Source: Flavobacteriaceae bacterium
Lineage (GTDB): Bacteria; Bacteroidota; Bacteroidia; Flavobacteriales; Flavobacteriaceae
DNA length: 64,000 bases
Direction of reading: 5' to 3'
NCBI GenBank assembly: GCA_021647985.1
Contig: JAKITQ010000007.1
Coordinates: forward strand, 1 to 64,000
The notes under the pieces are model-generated. The model saw only the letters and a program-made list of their open reading frames with translations, did not search any database and was not told the DNA's origin. Shown here in pieces: positions 43,639 through 53,070 of this stretch; positions within the stretch are counted from its first letter, which is position 1; every line of letters starts with the position of its first letter. The position numbers were made by a program, and so were the translations under genes.

Positions 43639-43676
43639 CCTGCCTGCCTAAGGTAGGCTCGAGGCCAGCTAGCAGG
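43639..43676. repeat. GC-rich nested hairpin element
   Basis: In AT-rich surroundings stands CCTGCCTGCCTAAGGTAGGC..GCAGG. GCCTA-AGG-TAGGC forms an inner hairpin, and CCTGC/GCAGG an outer stem. The rest of the 423-base gap (43427-43849) is AT-rich and shows only the promoter box near its left end. Such GC-rich CCTGCC elements are often repeated in flavobacterial genomes; this window holds one. Confidence 0.5.
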
Positions 43677-43849
43677 TTCTGCCTTCGCGGATGGTTGGTT
43701 TTAAGATTTTTTTTTGCTACTATCAAATAAAGCCTCCTGACAACAATAATCCTAAATATTTAAAAATAGCCAATACACTTAACCTAAAATAGTTTATATT
43801 TATAGTAACAAACTTAAAGTAAATACTTTTTGTTATTAAAATAAAAATT

Positions 43850-44221
43850 ATGAGAAATTTATTTTTTTTACTATGGATATGCATGATTGCACCACAAATG
43901 ATAGCACAGGATAAAATTGAAAAAATTAACGATAGAATTGTTATTCACGGTGAAGATGATTGGCAAAAAGTTCAAATTGTGAATTTAGATTTTGATGTTT
44001 CAGAATTAAAAAAGGGAGAAGAGGTAAAGGCCTTTGAGTATGGAGGAATAAATAAAACCATTGAAACTAAAATAGTACAAAAAATAAAAAGAATTGCTGC
44101 TTCAAAAGGATACCATACGGTTGTATTATCGTCCAAAAATATTACGCGAAGAACTGTTCATAGTGATAAAAATGGAAGAAGGTTTAAATCGAGTATTACA
44201 GGTGTTGGTTATACTTATTAA
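43850..44221 (+). CDS. Small secreted protein of unknown function
   Basis: A 123-aa protein with a signal peptide (LFFLLWICMIAPQMIAQ) and a mature part of alternating strands (IVIHGEDDWQKVQIVNLDFDVSELKKGEEVKAFEYGG) ending in a basic segment (RRTVHSDKNGRRFKSSITGVGYTY). No domain recognised. It stands alone on the plus strand between two gene-poor stretches. The signal peptide and even codon use support a real gene. Confidence 0.65.
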   Translation: MRNLFFLLWICMIAPQMIAQDKIEKINDRIVIHGEDDWQKVQIVNLDFDVSELKKGEEVKAFEYGGINKTIETKIVQKIKRIAASKGYHTVVLSSKNITRRTVHSDKNGRRFKSSITGVGYTY

Positions 44222-44689
44222 GTGTAGAATTTATTAAAACAGTCTGCCACATAAGGTGCTTTTGGCTTCAATAACTGAATCCTCCACGCCCGTTATACCC
44301 ATAGTGACCGATGTGGGCAATGAAAATACACGCTGTCTGTAAATGTGACAATACTAATATCTAAATATTTTGTAAAGGTATCGTAGAGGGCGATGTCCCA
44401 AATAACTAAGGTTCTAGGTTTGTTTACAAAGACAAGTATTGAGCAACTTATTATTGACATACAAGAAGAAATAGATATATTGAGTAACATTGTTGTCCGA
44501 TTAAAATTTACGAGAATCCTTAAGAGTTATATAAAGCAATTGATTGTGTGTTTTTTGGCACCATTACCTACATTCCTATACTTAAAAAATTAGATGTGTT
44601 TCGATGCTCAATAATATAAAATAGTATTGCTATTAATGATGGTTGAAATATAGGAATTTAATTAAAATATGAGTCAGATACTCCTTGAT
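44222..44689. other. Gene-poor stretch with no recognised content
   Basis: These 468 bases have only short open frames (66 and 65 codons, on opposite strands) whose translations match nothing I know. A few G/C-rich patches at 44250-44330 differ from the AT-rich norm and could be remnants of an inserted or decayed gene. No tRNA, repeat or terminator is clear. Confidence 0.5.
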
Positions 44690-46621
44690 CTACCTTGATA
44701 TAGGATGATTTATTATTCCAAAATATACGGGTTTACATTTTTTACCAAAGACTGAATTTACAGCATTTTTAATCGGACCAGCTACAACTTGAAATCCTTT
44801 AATCTTTTCAATCTGAATGTTATCCATTTTTCCATAAAAATTTTGTTTTATTTTGGCACAACCATCTTTGTCGAGAACAAATATTGTAAAATTTGGAATA
44901 GTGTACTTAACAAAATCAATAGTTCCCTCGAAAGCAATTCTGTTTTTCACGGTGGCTATTGCTACATCCTCAGTTATTAACTGCCCATTAGATATTTTCA
45001 ATTCAGCAATAAAATTTGATATTAAAGTAGAATCCAATTCTCTTATTTTAAAATTGGATAATTTTAGCCAATCTGATCCCTTTGTAGCGGCTGTTCCTAT
45101 AGGACCAGTTAATAGAAATGCACTCACATCCATCAAATTAAATTTTTGTGTACGCTGATAACTTTTTAGTAAAGCATCTATATCCATTCCATACATAGTC
45201 ATTTTTTTACTGGAGATTACCACTTTTCCAACGAGGTTATTATTTAAATTAAATTTCTTCAATCCAGATATATGAAAATCGGCCAGTAGATCAACTTTGC
45301 CCCGTGAAATTTTCTTATTTTTCTTGGAGTTAAATAATTTTTCCGTATCAATATCTTTTACTTCACAATGGATCAAAACTGTTTTTTCTTGATTACTAAA
45401 ATCAATATTTACATTCCCTTCTTGTTTTGAAAAAGCAGGATTTTCTATGTTAAAAGAAACATTTAAATTATTATTCTGTCCCGAAAACGCTATTTTAACA
45501 CTTGTATCACTAAAAGGTGGGATTTCAATTTTTTCAACCCCCATTTTCCCATTTATTGATTTTAATCCAACTATGTTGGTTGATTTACTTTCCCAATTGA
45601 ATGAAACATTGTCAGCATCTAAGGAAATTCTATCGAATACTTTTTTACTATTATTAATTGGTATGTACTCCATTTTTCCATCTTCAATTTGTAAATGCTT
45701 TATTTTAAATGGATCAAAATGAAAAAGTGCTGATAAATTTATATCGAGATTGATTTTTGCCAAAGAATCCTGTACCCCCAACTTCTCCTTCAGTTCAATA
45801 TATGGAATTACTTTGTCAATTTGATTGGCTATATCGTTATATTGAAAATCTTTTATTTTTAATTGACTGTAAATTTTTAGCTCACCTTCATCACCAATTG
45901 ATGTTTTTGCAGAGAAACTAATAGACCCACATGGCATTGTTAAATCAAAATTATGAAACTCTAAATGTATTTTATCATTAGTTCCATATATTTGACCATT
46001 CACATCAATATTTTCAATATTTTCAAATTCTTTAGACAAATATCGAAATTGAATTATGTTAAAATTAATGTTTGGTAAAATATCTTCTTCTTTACTTTGG
46101 AATTTCAGGAAACCAATGTCAAATTCATCAATTAATTTCATTATTTTTTCTGAAAGTATAACCATAGCATCTGAAAAACTTAAGTTTCTAATTTTGTTCT
46201 TTTTTATATATAATTGTATACCTCTTATATTAATATTATCAACTTTTATTTTTGACAACTTTATTAAGGGCCTTAGATCTAATTTTAGTTCAAATTGATT
46301 TACTTCAATAAAAGGTGGTTCATCATCTCTAACTGTTGAATTTTTTGATATATAATATTTAATTTCACTAAGTCTAAACCCGGTTTTTGGAAAATATTTA
46401 AAGGGCAAAAAAGCAATTCTGTCGATTTTTATTTCTCCTTCATGGTTTTGGTTTACAAATTGTTCAATTTCTTGAATGATCCAATCCTTTTTGTTTTCAA
46501 AAATATACCAAAAAATGCCAATTGTGATAAAACTTAAAACAACTAAGATGCTCATTAGTCTAATAATAAATCTTATTATTCTCTTAATGATATTAGGTAA
46601 TTTGTATGTTGTTTTAGTCAT
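44690..46621 (-). CDS. AsmA-like envelope protein
   Basis: A 643-aa protein with one N-terminal helix (LMSILVVLSFITIGIFWYIF) and a long periplasmic beta-rich part of repeating strands. The C-terminal region has the AsmA_2-type pattern VDLLADFHISGLKKFN, MYGMDIDALLKSYQRTQKFNLMDVSAFLLTGPIGTAATKGSDW and VATVKNRIAFEGTIDF. AsmA-like proteins are bridge-like and thought to carry lipids between membranes. It follows the MscS gene by 16 bases on the same strand and is the last gene of the envelope block. Confidence 0.78.
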   Translation of the reverse strand: MTKTTYKLPNIIKRIIRFIIRLMSILVVLSFITIGIFWYIFENKKDWIIQEIEQFVNQNHEGEIKIDRIAFLPFKYFPKTGFRLSEIKYYISKNSTVRDDEPPFIEVNQFELKLDLRPLIKLSKIKVDNINIRGIQLYIKKNKIRNLSFSDAMVILSEKIMKLIDEFDIGFLKFQSKEEDILPNINFNIIQFRYLSKEFENIENIDVNGQIYGTNDKIHLEFHNFDLTMPCGSISFSAKTSIGDEGELKIYSQLKIKDFQYNDIANQIDKVIPYIELKEKLGVQDSLAKINLDINLSALFHFDPFKIKHLQIEDGKMEYIPINNSKKVFDRISLDADNVSFNWESKSTNIVGLKSINGKMGVEKIEIPPFSDTSVKIAFSGQNNNLNVSFNIENPAFSKQEGNVNIDFSNQEKTVLIHCEVKDIDTEKLFNSKKNKKISRGKVDLLADFHISGLKKFNLNNNLVGKVVISSKKMTMYGMDIDALLKSYQRTQKFNLMDVSAFLLTGPIGTAATKGSDWLKLSNFKIRELDSTLISNFIAELKISNGQLITEDVAIATVKNRIAFEGTIDFVKYTIPNFTIFVLDKDGCAKIKQNFYGKMDNIQIEKIKGFQVVAGPIKNAVNSVFGKKCKPVYFGIINHPISR

Positions 46622-46637
46622 TTAAAATATTATTTTC

Positions 46638-49079
46638 CTACCTTTTAAATTCATTAATAATTCTCCTAATAGGAGCAGCAGACAGAATACCTTCTTCTTT
46701 AAATTTAGTAAATATTTTTAGCGAAATTGCATTATCTGTATTAAGGGTATCTGAAAAGGTGGTCCAATAATATAATGCAAAACTTAAATTTCCTCCATCA
46801 TCATAACCATAAAAATAAGCTATAGGTGCAGGGCCTTTACTTGTTCTTGAATCTTCTGAAGCCATATCACTTAACAAAGCTATAACTTTTTCAGGATCAG
46901 CATTAGGGGCGGTTTTCATAATTATTTTACTTCTTCGATCTCGATTACTTAGCGTATAATTAATAACTTTTTTTGAGATCAAATCCCCATTAGGGATAAT
47001 TGCTTCATAGCCTGAATAGGATTTAATATTACTTGATCTAATGCCAATACTTGTTACAACACCATATTCTTGATCAATTTCAATAGTATCTCCCAAATTA
47101 ATAGGTCTTTCAAATGCAAGGATAAGACCTGAGATAAAATTTAAAACAATATTTTGTAGTCCAAAACCTATACCAACACCTAGGGCGCCAAGCATCCAAC
47201 CAAGTTTACTCAAATCTATACCTGCTGCAGATAGAGCCATATATAATCCAATACCTACTAAAACTATTCTTAATAAAAGTGAGATAGCTGGAGCAACTCC
47301 TCTGGGAAGTGCATTGACCATCCATTCATCTAAAAATAAGGTTGCTGTTAACTTTGCAAGGATAAGTGCTGCAATAAAAATACTAAAAAAAGATAGAATT
47401 CCACCCAGTGAAATAGTCATTTTTCCAACACCCCATTTTACAAGCATTAAGTCATTAACCCATATAGTAATAAGTCCAAAAACGTCAAATCCGTTTAAGG
47501 TAAATAATAACCAAACAAATAAACCTACCCAAATAAGAAATGGATGAATCCGTTGGCGGGTTACACTAACCATTACTGATAAAGGTCTGATACTATAGGA
47601 ACTACGAATTTTAAAAAATAACACAAAAAGACTAGTAATTATCTTTACTGAGAGATAGACCACCATTCCTAAGGTAGTTGAAGTAAGAATACCTGTAATC
47701 AATAATTTAGATAAATTAACCATTCCAATAATATTACCCAAAATTGCAATAATCAATATTAATATATAAAAGGGAGCCAATATATTGAATAATTTATAAA
47801 TTGATTCAAATTGATTTGGTGATTTTTTTATAATTCTTCTTCCCAAAACCAGTGCAATAATTAGAATCACGGCATCTATTATCACTACCCATCTATACAT
47901 AGAAGTTTTAGAATCTAAATATGCCTCAAAAATGGAGATTAAATAAACAACAAAAATCAAGGTTAGAAAAAGGCTAAAACTCTTATTTGTAAGTTTTGGT
48001 AGTAAAATTACTGTTCCAATTAAAATCAATACTATATGTAGTTCCGCAAATATTGGAATAAGAGCTTCATAGAAAAAAGCGGACACTAATAAACCAACAA
48101 CTATAGCAGCTGAGATAGGATTAGAAATAACAATTTTTGCTTGTACCTCTAAAGGGGTTGTTAATTCTTTTATACTTTTTTTCCATTTTTGATTTACACC
48201 TAACATCAACAATAAGAGAGATAAAATAAATATTATCTGTAAAATTGCAGTATTCATATTCAATGACAAAAATTCTTTTAATTGTTTTTTGTTCTCTTTA
48301 AGTCCTGCTAAAATCACCTTTGAAGTAATTATTGAGTCAACTGAGGTTGCATCAATAACAAGAGTCTCTACATTTTTAGATTTCCAAATAGGCTTACTAT
48401 CAAAAATAAAATAATCCTTTTGTAATTGAAGCTCTACCTGTTCAATCTCTGTAATTGTATCATCAATAATCAAAACAAGTTCCGTTAGTCCCTTTTGAAT
48501 AATATAGATATTATCCAAACGCTTGTGGGTTATTTGTGAAATTTCTTCAAGAGTATTTATAATTAAATTCAAACTATTATGTACATCTTTAGATTCACTT
48601 GAACTGACAAGCTTTTCTTTAGTTTTCTTCCATTTAATTAATTCTAAACCAATTTCATCATTAATTTCAACTACCTCCTTTGTTCTGTTTTTAAGTATTT
48701 TTTGAGCAATTTTTATTTCAGAATGATAATTTTTCCACTCTATCTTGTTTACTTTTAGATCTCTACTACTCAAATTACCAACTTCTTTCAATAAAGAATC
48801 CCTTTTGTTGGTCATATCAATAAAAACAACATTTATCAAGGAGTCAACTTCTTCAATTTCAGCACTAGGTTTAAGAATTTCCCTTAATTTGATCATACGC
48901 TGACTTAGTTTTTCAGATGCATCTGAAATATTTTCAATTGAAATGGAGCTTTCAATTGATTGAGTACTATCCGTTACCTGAATATCTTTGCTTTGACCTT
49001 GAACTCTACAAAATAGAAGTATCGTAAATAATAAAAATAAGAATGTTGACTTGAAAAAGTTGTTCGTATTATGTTTCAT
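46638..49079 (-). CDS. Large mechanosensitive ion channel (MscS superfamily)
   Basis: An 813-aa protein with signal sequence, a periplasmic coiled-coil region (about residues 30-270), many transmembrane helices, and a C-terminal MscS core: SKLGWMLGALGVGIGFGLQNIVLNFISGLILAFERPINLGDTIEI, the pore helix and the beta domain. The layout recalls MscK or YbdG-size channels. It should open under membrane tension. It lies between a barrel protein and AsmA. Confidence 0.9.
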   Translation of the reverse strand: MKHNTNNFFKSTFLFLLFTILLFCRVQGQSKDIQVTDSTQSIESSISIENISDASEKLSQRMIKLREILKPSAEIEEVDSLINVVFIDMTNKRDSLLKEVGNLSSRDLKVNKIEWKNYHSEIKIAQKILKNRTKEVVEINDEIGLELIKWKKTKEKLVSSSESKDVHNSLNLIINTLEEISQITHKRLDNIYIIQKGLTELVLIIDDTITEIEQVELQLQKDYFIFDSKPIWKSKNVETLVIDATSVDSIITSKVILAGLKENKKQLKEFLSLNMNTAILQIIFILSLLLLMLGVNQKWKKSIKELTTPLEVQAKIVISNPISAAIVVGLLVSAFFYEALIPIFAELHIVLILIGTVILLPKLTNKSFSLFLTLIFVVYLISIFEAYLDSKTSMYRWVVIIDAVILIIALVLGRRIIKKSPNQFESIYKLFNILAPFYILILIIAILGNIIGMVNLSKLLITGILTSTTLGMVVYLSVKIITSLFVLFFKIRSSYSIRPLSVMVSVTRQRIHPFLIWVGLFVWLLFTLNGFDVFGLITIWVNDLMLVKWGVGKMTISLGGILSFFSIFIAALILAKLTATLFLDEWMVNALPRGVAPAISLLLRIVLVGIGLYMALSAAGIDLSKLGWMLGALGVGIGFGLQNIVLNFISGLILAFERPINLGDTIEIDQEYGVVTSIGIRSSNIKSYSGYEAIIPNGDLISKKVINYTLSNRDRRSKIIMKTAPNADPEKVIALLSDMASEDSRTSKGPAPIAYFYGYDDGGNLSFALYYWTTFSDTLNTDNAISLKIFTKFKEEGILSAAPIRRIINEFKR

Positions 49080-49131
49080 ATATTTTGTGTTGTATTATTT
49101 TAATAAAAAAAACGTGTGAGTTGACTCTTTT

Positions 49132-50136
49132 CTATTTTAAAGGATTTGTATCCTCAATCCAATCAAAACTTTTATTGATAAATTTAGGGGGTTTAAAACG
49201 ATACCCTACAGAAATTTTAATAAAACTTCTTACATTTTTAAGTTTTACAATAGCAATATTATCATAAGATGTAGCAACGGCACTAAATGTTATTCCACCG
49301 AAAAAAGAATTTGAATTATAACCTAAACCAATGAGTGAATTGATATTATAAATAAATTTGCCGCTCCAATTAATATCATCTTTATCAACTCCTTCTGTTG
49401 ATACTTTATTGAATCCATAGCCTAATCCTGGGGACAGACTTAAATTTGAATACCATTTTTTATTAATAACAAAAGTGTAATAATATGCTGTGTTTAAAAT
49501 AAAATTGACACTTTGAACCTTTTGGAAGAGTGAATTATTGGTCATTTTAAAATATTCATAAGTATAACTAGGTATAAAACTACCAGCACTTTTTCTTTGT
49601 ATTTCATTTTGATTTAATACCGCTTTTAATGAATAATTTTTATTGAAATTATAACTCGTAATACCTCTATAAACTCTTGTTTTTGCATGAGGTAAAATAA
49701 TATATTCAGTATTTGAAAGAAGATTAAAATTGTTAAAATCTGATACATCTTCAATATAATAACCAGCAATATTAGATACTTCAAATGTTTGTGCCCATTT
49801 TTTCGAAAAAAAGAAATCTAAATTTATTTTAAATACCGTCGTGTTTCCTTTGAGGTCAGAATCACCTTTTAAAAATTTTGGAGAAAAGCCCAAACTTAAA
49901 TTTAAAAATTTATGATTCACTGCAATCGACATCCTCAAACCTGTATTTGGTTTTACAGAATATTTAGAATTATTTACATCAATTTCAAAAGTTTCTAAAT
50001 CATTATCTAACTCAAATTTCAAATTTAGTTTGTTTTGCATGGTCTCGAAATACACAGAATTAGAAAATGAAGATTCTTCTTGTGAATACATCAATAATCT
50101 TAAGGATAAAAAAAAGATGAATATTAGTTTTTTCAT
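49132..50136 (-). CDS. Outer-membrane barrel protein (DUF4421-like)
   Basis: A 334-aa protein with signal peptide MKKLIFIFFLSLRLLMYSQ and amphipathic strands. QNKLNLKFELDNDLETFEI, KPNTGLRMSIAVNHKFLNLSLGFSPKFL and the terminal GYRFKPPKF fit DUF4421 barrels. I choose the ATG at 50136 over 50196, because the extra 20 residues precede the signal peptide and overlap the upstream gene. Function unknown. Confidence 0.75.
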   Translation of the reverse strand: MKKLIFIFFLSLRLLMYSQEESSFSNSVYFETMQNKLNLKFELDNDLETFEIDVNNSKYSVKPNTGLRMSIAVNHKFLNLSLGFSPKFLKGDSDLKGNTTVFKINLDFFFSKKWAQTFEVSNIAGYYIEDVSDFNNFNLLSNTEYIILPHAKTRVYRGITSYNFNKNYSLKAVLNQNEIQRKSAGSFIPSYTYEYFKMTNNSLFQKVQSVNFILNTAYYYTFVINKKWYSNLSLSPGLGYGFNKVSTEGVDKDDINWSGKFIYNINSLIGLGYNSNSFFGGITFSAVATSYDNIAIVKLKNVRSFIKISVGYRFKPPKFINKSFDWIEDTNPLK

Positions 50137-50153
50137 GACATTGAGGATTTCAT

Positions 50154-51251
50154 TTATTTTAACCAGCCCGTACCAACCGTAATATAAAATGCCCAATCTT
50201 CTGGCCCTCTGGCAATATCGGCTCCCATTTTAAGGCCAAGCTTTCGAGCCAGTAAATACCTAAATCCTCCCCCGGCATTCCAAACAACATCATTTTCAAT
50301 ATCTGAATTGTCAAAAGACTTAATGGCTGTACCTATACCTGTAAAACCTAATAAACCCCAACGAGGTGTAATATTGTATAATTGTTCTGTTTCCGCTAAA
50401 AAAGTTAAGTCTCCCTGATATCTCAATGCGGGAATCCCTCTTAATGTTACGAATGGCAAAGCATAAAAAGGAGTATCTCCAGTTGCTAAAATTGATTCTA
50501 ATCTAAGTGCAGGAATCCACTTATCATTTACAGGAAAATACCAATGTGTAAAGAAGTTTAATCTACCCCAATTTTTTGTGCTTCCAATAATTTCTAAGTT
50601 TTGATCATAACTCAAATGAACCCATAAACCATCTGTTGGAGAAAATGTATTATTTAAATTATCATATTCTGCGATCAATGAAACACCACTATTGGTCAAT
50701 TCTAAATCAATTGGATCAATAAGTTCATTTCCTTTAAAAATTGGTATATTTATGATAGAAAGCCGATATTTTCCTCCCAGAAAAAAATCACTGTTCCCTA
50801 TTCTAAAATTAGCCTGTTGTAAAAACATGAATGCCTGCAATTGAAACTCAAATGATTCCGCATTCGGGTCATAAAACTTTAAAGACAAATCACCATACCC
50901 TACAACGCCCCGATAGCGTACACTATCATTATTCCAAAAACCTAAATAAGCACCACCAACTAACCAGGTACCATTAGTAGTTAATCCCCCCATTAAAGCT
51001 ATGATATCTTCTTTTTGTTCACGATTCTTCTTTTTAAGAAAATAAGCACCTCCTGCTACAGCACCAAACCCTACAGCTGGTTCTGTAATAGGAATTACAA
51101 GAGGAAGAACACCATTATTTTCTAAAATAAAAGTACTGATATCAAATGCATTGTCAAGAGAATCTCTAAACATCTTTGGTTTTTCCTGAGAAAAAATATT
51201 AATAAAGCTGATGAAAAATATGATGATGAAAAAAAATAGATTCCTTTTCAT
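50154..51251 (-). CDS. BamA/TamA-like outer-membrane barrel without POTRA domains
   Basis: A 365-aa protein with signal peptide (FFFIIIFFISFINIFSQ) followed directly by an Omp85-type barrel: PVITEPAVGFGAVAGGAYF-like strands (here IPITEPAVGFGAVAGGAYF), TDGLWVHLSYDQN, ALPFVTLRGIPALRYQG with the conserved RG loop, and GGGFRYLLARKLGLKMGADIARGPEDWAFYI. No POTRA repeats are present. Such short Omp85 proteins are found next to various envelope systems; its cargo is unknown. Confidence 0.8.
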   Translation of the reverse strand: MKRNLFFFIIIFFISFINIFSQEKPKMFRDSLDNAFDISTFILENNGVLPLVIPITEPAVGFGAVAGGAYFLKKKNREQKEDIIALMGGLTTNGTWLVGGAYLGFWNNDSVRYRGVVGYGDLSLKFYDPNAESFEFQLQAFMFLQQANFRIGNSDFFLGGKYRLSIINIPIFKGNELIDPIDLELTNSGVSLIAEYDNLNNTFSPTDGLWVHLSYDQNLEIIGSTKNWGRLNFFTHWYFPVNDKWIPALRLESILATGDTPFYALPFVTLRGIPALRYQGDLTFLAETEQLYNITPRWGLLGFTGIGTAIKSFDNSDIENDVVWNAGGGFRYLLARKLGLKMGADIARGPEDWAFYITVGTGWLK

Positions 51252-51310
51252 AATATATTTTGTTAGTTAAAAATAAATATTAAAGTTTGATATTCAGATT
51301 TATATAAAAT

Positions 51311-51904
51311 CTACTCCACTTCTTCTAAAACAGCCTGGAAAGTTGGAGATACTACAACCAATCGATTTCCATCTAATGAATATTTTGTGTTTGTAACATA
51401 ATCTTTCCCACTAAAAATTAAAGCATCACCAACAATTGTATAAGTTTCTCCAAAAGTTTCGCTTTTCCCGTCTTTCCAAAGAATTAAAGTGGTAACTTTT
51501 GTGTTGGTTTGAAAGGACAGTATAATAGAAGCAAAACCTTTTGCATTCGTTTCATCATCTATTAAACTAATTACTCTCCAGGTACTTCCAGTTAAATTGT
51601 TACTATTGGGTGGTCTAAAAGCAGTTTTTTCATCAGGTGTTATTGATGATTTTTCTAATAACCTGAGTTCTTTTTCTTTTTGATACTGTCTAATTTTTTT
51701 ATCCTCAGCAGAATCGGCCATTAAACCAACACCTCCACCAACAATCGCACCAATTGCCGCACCTTCCCAACCGTCAACCAACCCTCCAACAAAAGCTCCG
51801 GTAGCCGCGCCTTGTGAAGTATTGGTTGATCCACATGAACTTAAAATGATAAATACTATTATAATAGAAATGATTTTACTTAATTTTTTTTTAGAATACT
51901 TCAT
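51311..51904 (-). CDS. Glycine-zipper lipoprotein
   Basis: A 197-aa lipoprotein: lipobox ILSSCGS (Cys24), then a glycine zipper (GAATGAFVGGLVDGWEGAAIGAIVGGGVGLMADSA) able to insert in membranes, a charged helix, and a lipocalin-like C-terminal domain (STWRVISLIDDETN; ETYTIVGDALIFSGKDY). Role unknown; glycine zippers often pack in outer-membrane lipoproteins. Same strand as the barrel genes. Confidence 0.78.
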   Translation of the reverse strand: MKYSKKKLSKIISIIIVFIILSSCGSTNTSQGAATGAFVGGLVDGWEGAAIGAIVGGGVGLMADSAEDKKIRQYQKEKELRLLEKSSITPDEKTAFRPPNSNNLTGSTWRVISLIDDETNAKGFASIILSFQTNTKVTTLILWKDGKSETFGETYTIVGDALIFSGKDYVTNTKYSLDGNRLVVVSPTFQAVLEEVE

Positions 51905-51935
51905 AAGTTTATACTTTTATGGTTTTACAATTATA

Positions 51936-52137
51936 TTACCAATCATCCATGGGTAAATCAACTGCCATAGGCATTCCAAAATCTACATCCATGCCAGGGC
52001 CGTCATCAATAATGATTAACGCTTCTATATGAACTTCCACTATAAGATGAAGTTCCTCCACAACTACTTAGAATTAAAGATAATACAGCAAATGTTATAA
52101 GGAGATATTTATTAATTATTTTCATTTTTTCTTTCAT
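51936..52137 (-). pseudogene. Small lipoprotein gene with a single-base frameshift
   Basis: Not in the ORF track. From the ATG at 52137 (or 52125) the minus strand encodes a signal with lipobox LSLILSSCGGTSSY and stops after SVNHY at 52006. The frame one base on continues DDGPGMDVDFGMPMAVDLPMDDW to a stop at 51936. Removing one T at TATTGATGAC joins the two into a roughly 66-residue lipoprotein. Either a recent frameshift mutation, a sequencing error, or two overlapping pieces by chance; the joined reading looks protein-like. Confidence 0.6.
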
Positions 52138-52162
52138 TTAAGTTATTATTAATTTGACTTTA

Positions 52163-53020
52163 TTAATTCCATTGTTGGATTAAAAATGGAGCTCCATGAG
52201 GTGTAGCAACAAGGGCTACCTTTTTTCCAGATATAACCATAGGATTAATCATAATAGATCCGCCTAATGCAACAATTTTTTTCGCAATCACTTCTGGATC
52301 TGCAACTTTGAGTACAGGAATCCAAATGGGGCTTTCTCCTTTTACAGGAATTTCTGCAATACCAGCAAAATCATACTTCTTACTTTTAAGAATAAAATAA
52401 TTATCATCGTCATCATTTGGTCTTGCCGTAACATTAAGAACATCACCGTAAAAAGAAACAGCAGCCTTTACATCTTTTGTCCATAATTCTGCCCACATCC
52501 ATTGTCCATTCTTTGCATTACTTGCTTTTGGATCACCCGAAGCACTGTGCAAAATTGAAAACACGGCTCCCTGAGCATCCTGCACAACAGCAGTTTTTCC
52601 GCGACCGGATACTTTCATCGAAGCAGATAATATTTTACCTCCTTTAGCTTCAATTTTTTTAGAAACAGCATCAACATCTTTCACAGATGCAGAAACAATC
52701 CAGTAACTATTTTTAGCTCCCTCCATAAGTTCTTTGTCTTCAATAATTCCGGAAACAGGTTTTGCTCCTGACAATGCCATTACATACGCTCCGTGGTCTT
52801 TATAAGTCCATCCCAAAAGTTTTGAAAAGAATTCTTTACTGGCTTGACCATCATTTGTTACCAAGTCAACCCAAACAATTTCACCTTCTCTCCTAATTTC
52901 GGTGTCATTTTCAGAAATAGGCATGGAAAGTTTGTTTGAAGAACAAGCAAAGATCAAAAATACCCATGCAATTATTCCTAATTTTAATAATTTGACTACA
53001 TATTTGTTCATATAATTCAT
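52163..53020 (-). CDS. Exported lipoprotein with two VOC (glyoxalase-like) domains
   Basis: A 285-aa protein with lipobox FLIFACSSN (Cys26) and two VOC domains: WVDLVTNDGQASKEFFSKLLGWTYKD (about residues 50-155) and MWAELWTKDVKAAVSFYGDVLNV (about 168-285). Metal-binding residues are not obvious. VOC proteins are generally cytosolic, so a lipoprotein version is unusual. ATG at 53020 or 53011 both possible. It belongs to the envelope block. Confidence 0.82.
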   Translation of the reverse strand: MNYMNKYVVKLLKLGIIAWVFLIFACSSNKLSMPISENDTEIRREGEIVWVDLVTNDGQASKEFFSKLLGWTYKDHGAYVMALSGAKPVSGIIEDKELMEGAKNSYWIVSASVKDVDAVSKKIEAKGGKILSASMKVSGRGKTAVVQDAQGAVFSILHSASGDPKASNAKNGQWMWAELWTKDVKAAVSFYGDVLNVTARPNDDDDNYFILKSKKYDFAGIAEIPVKGESPIWIPVLKVADPEVIAKKIVALGGSIMINPMVISGKKVALVATPHGAPFLIQQWN

Positions 53021-53070
53021 TTTTAAAGGTTAATACTTTATTTTTAAATGATTGATTTACTATTAATAAT

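Noticed and set aside
44393-44593. 66-aa plus-strand ORF (MSQITKVLGLFTK..)
   Set aside because: No similarity recognised, no clear ribosome site or promoter, and a 65-aa frame on the other strand overlaps it. I treated the interval as gene-poor DNA instead.
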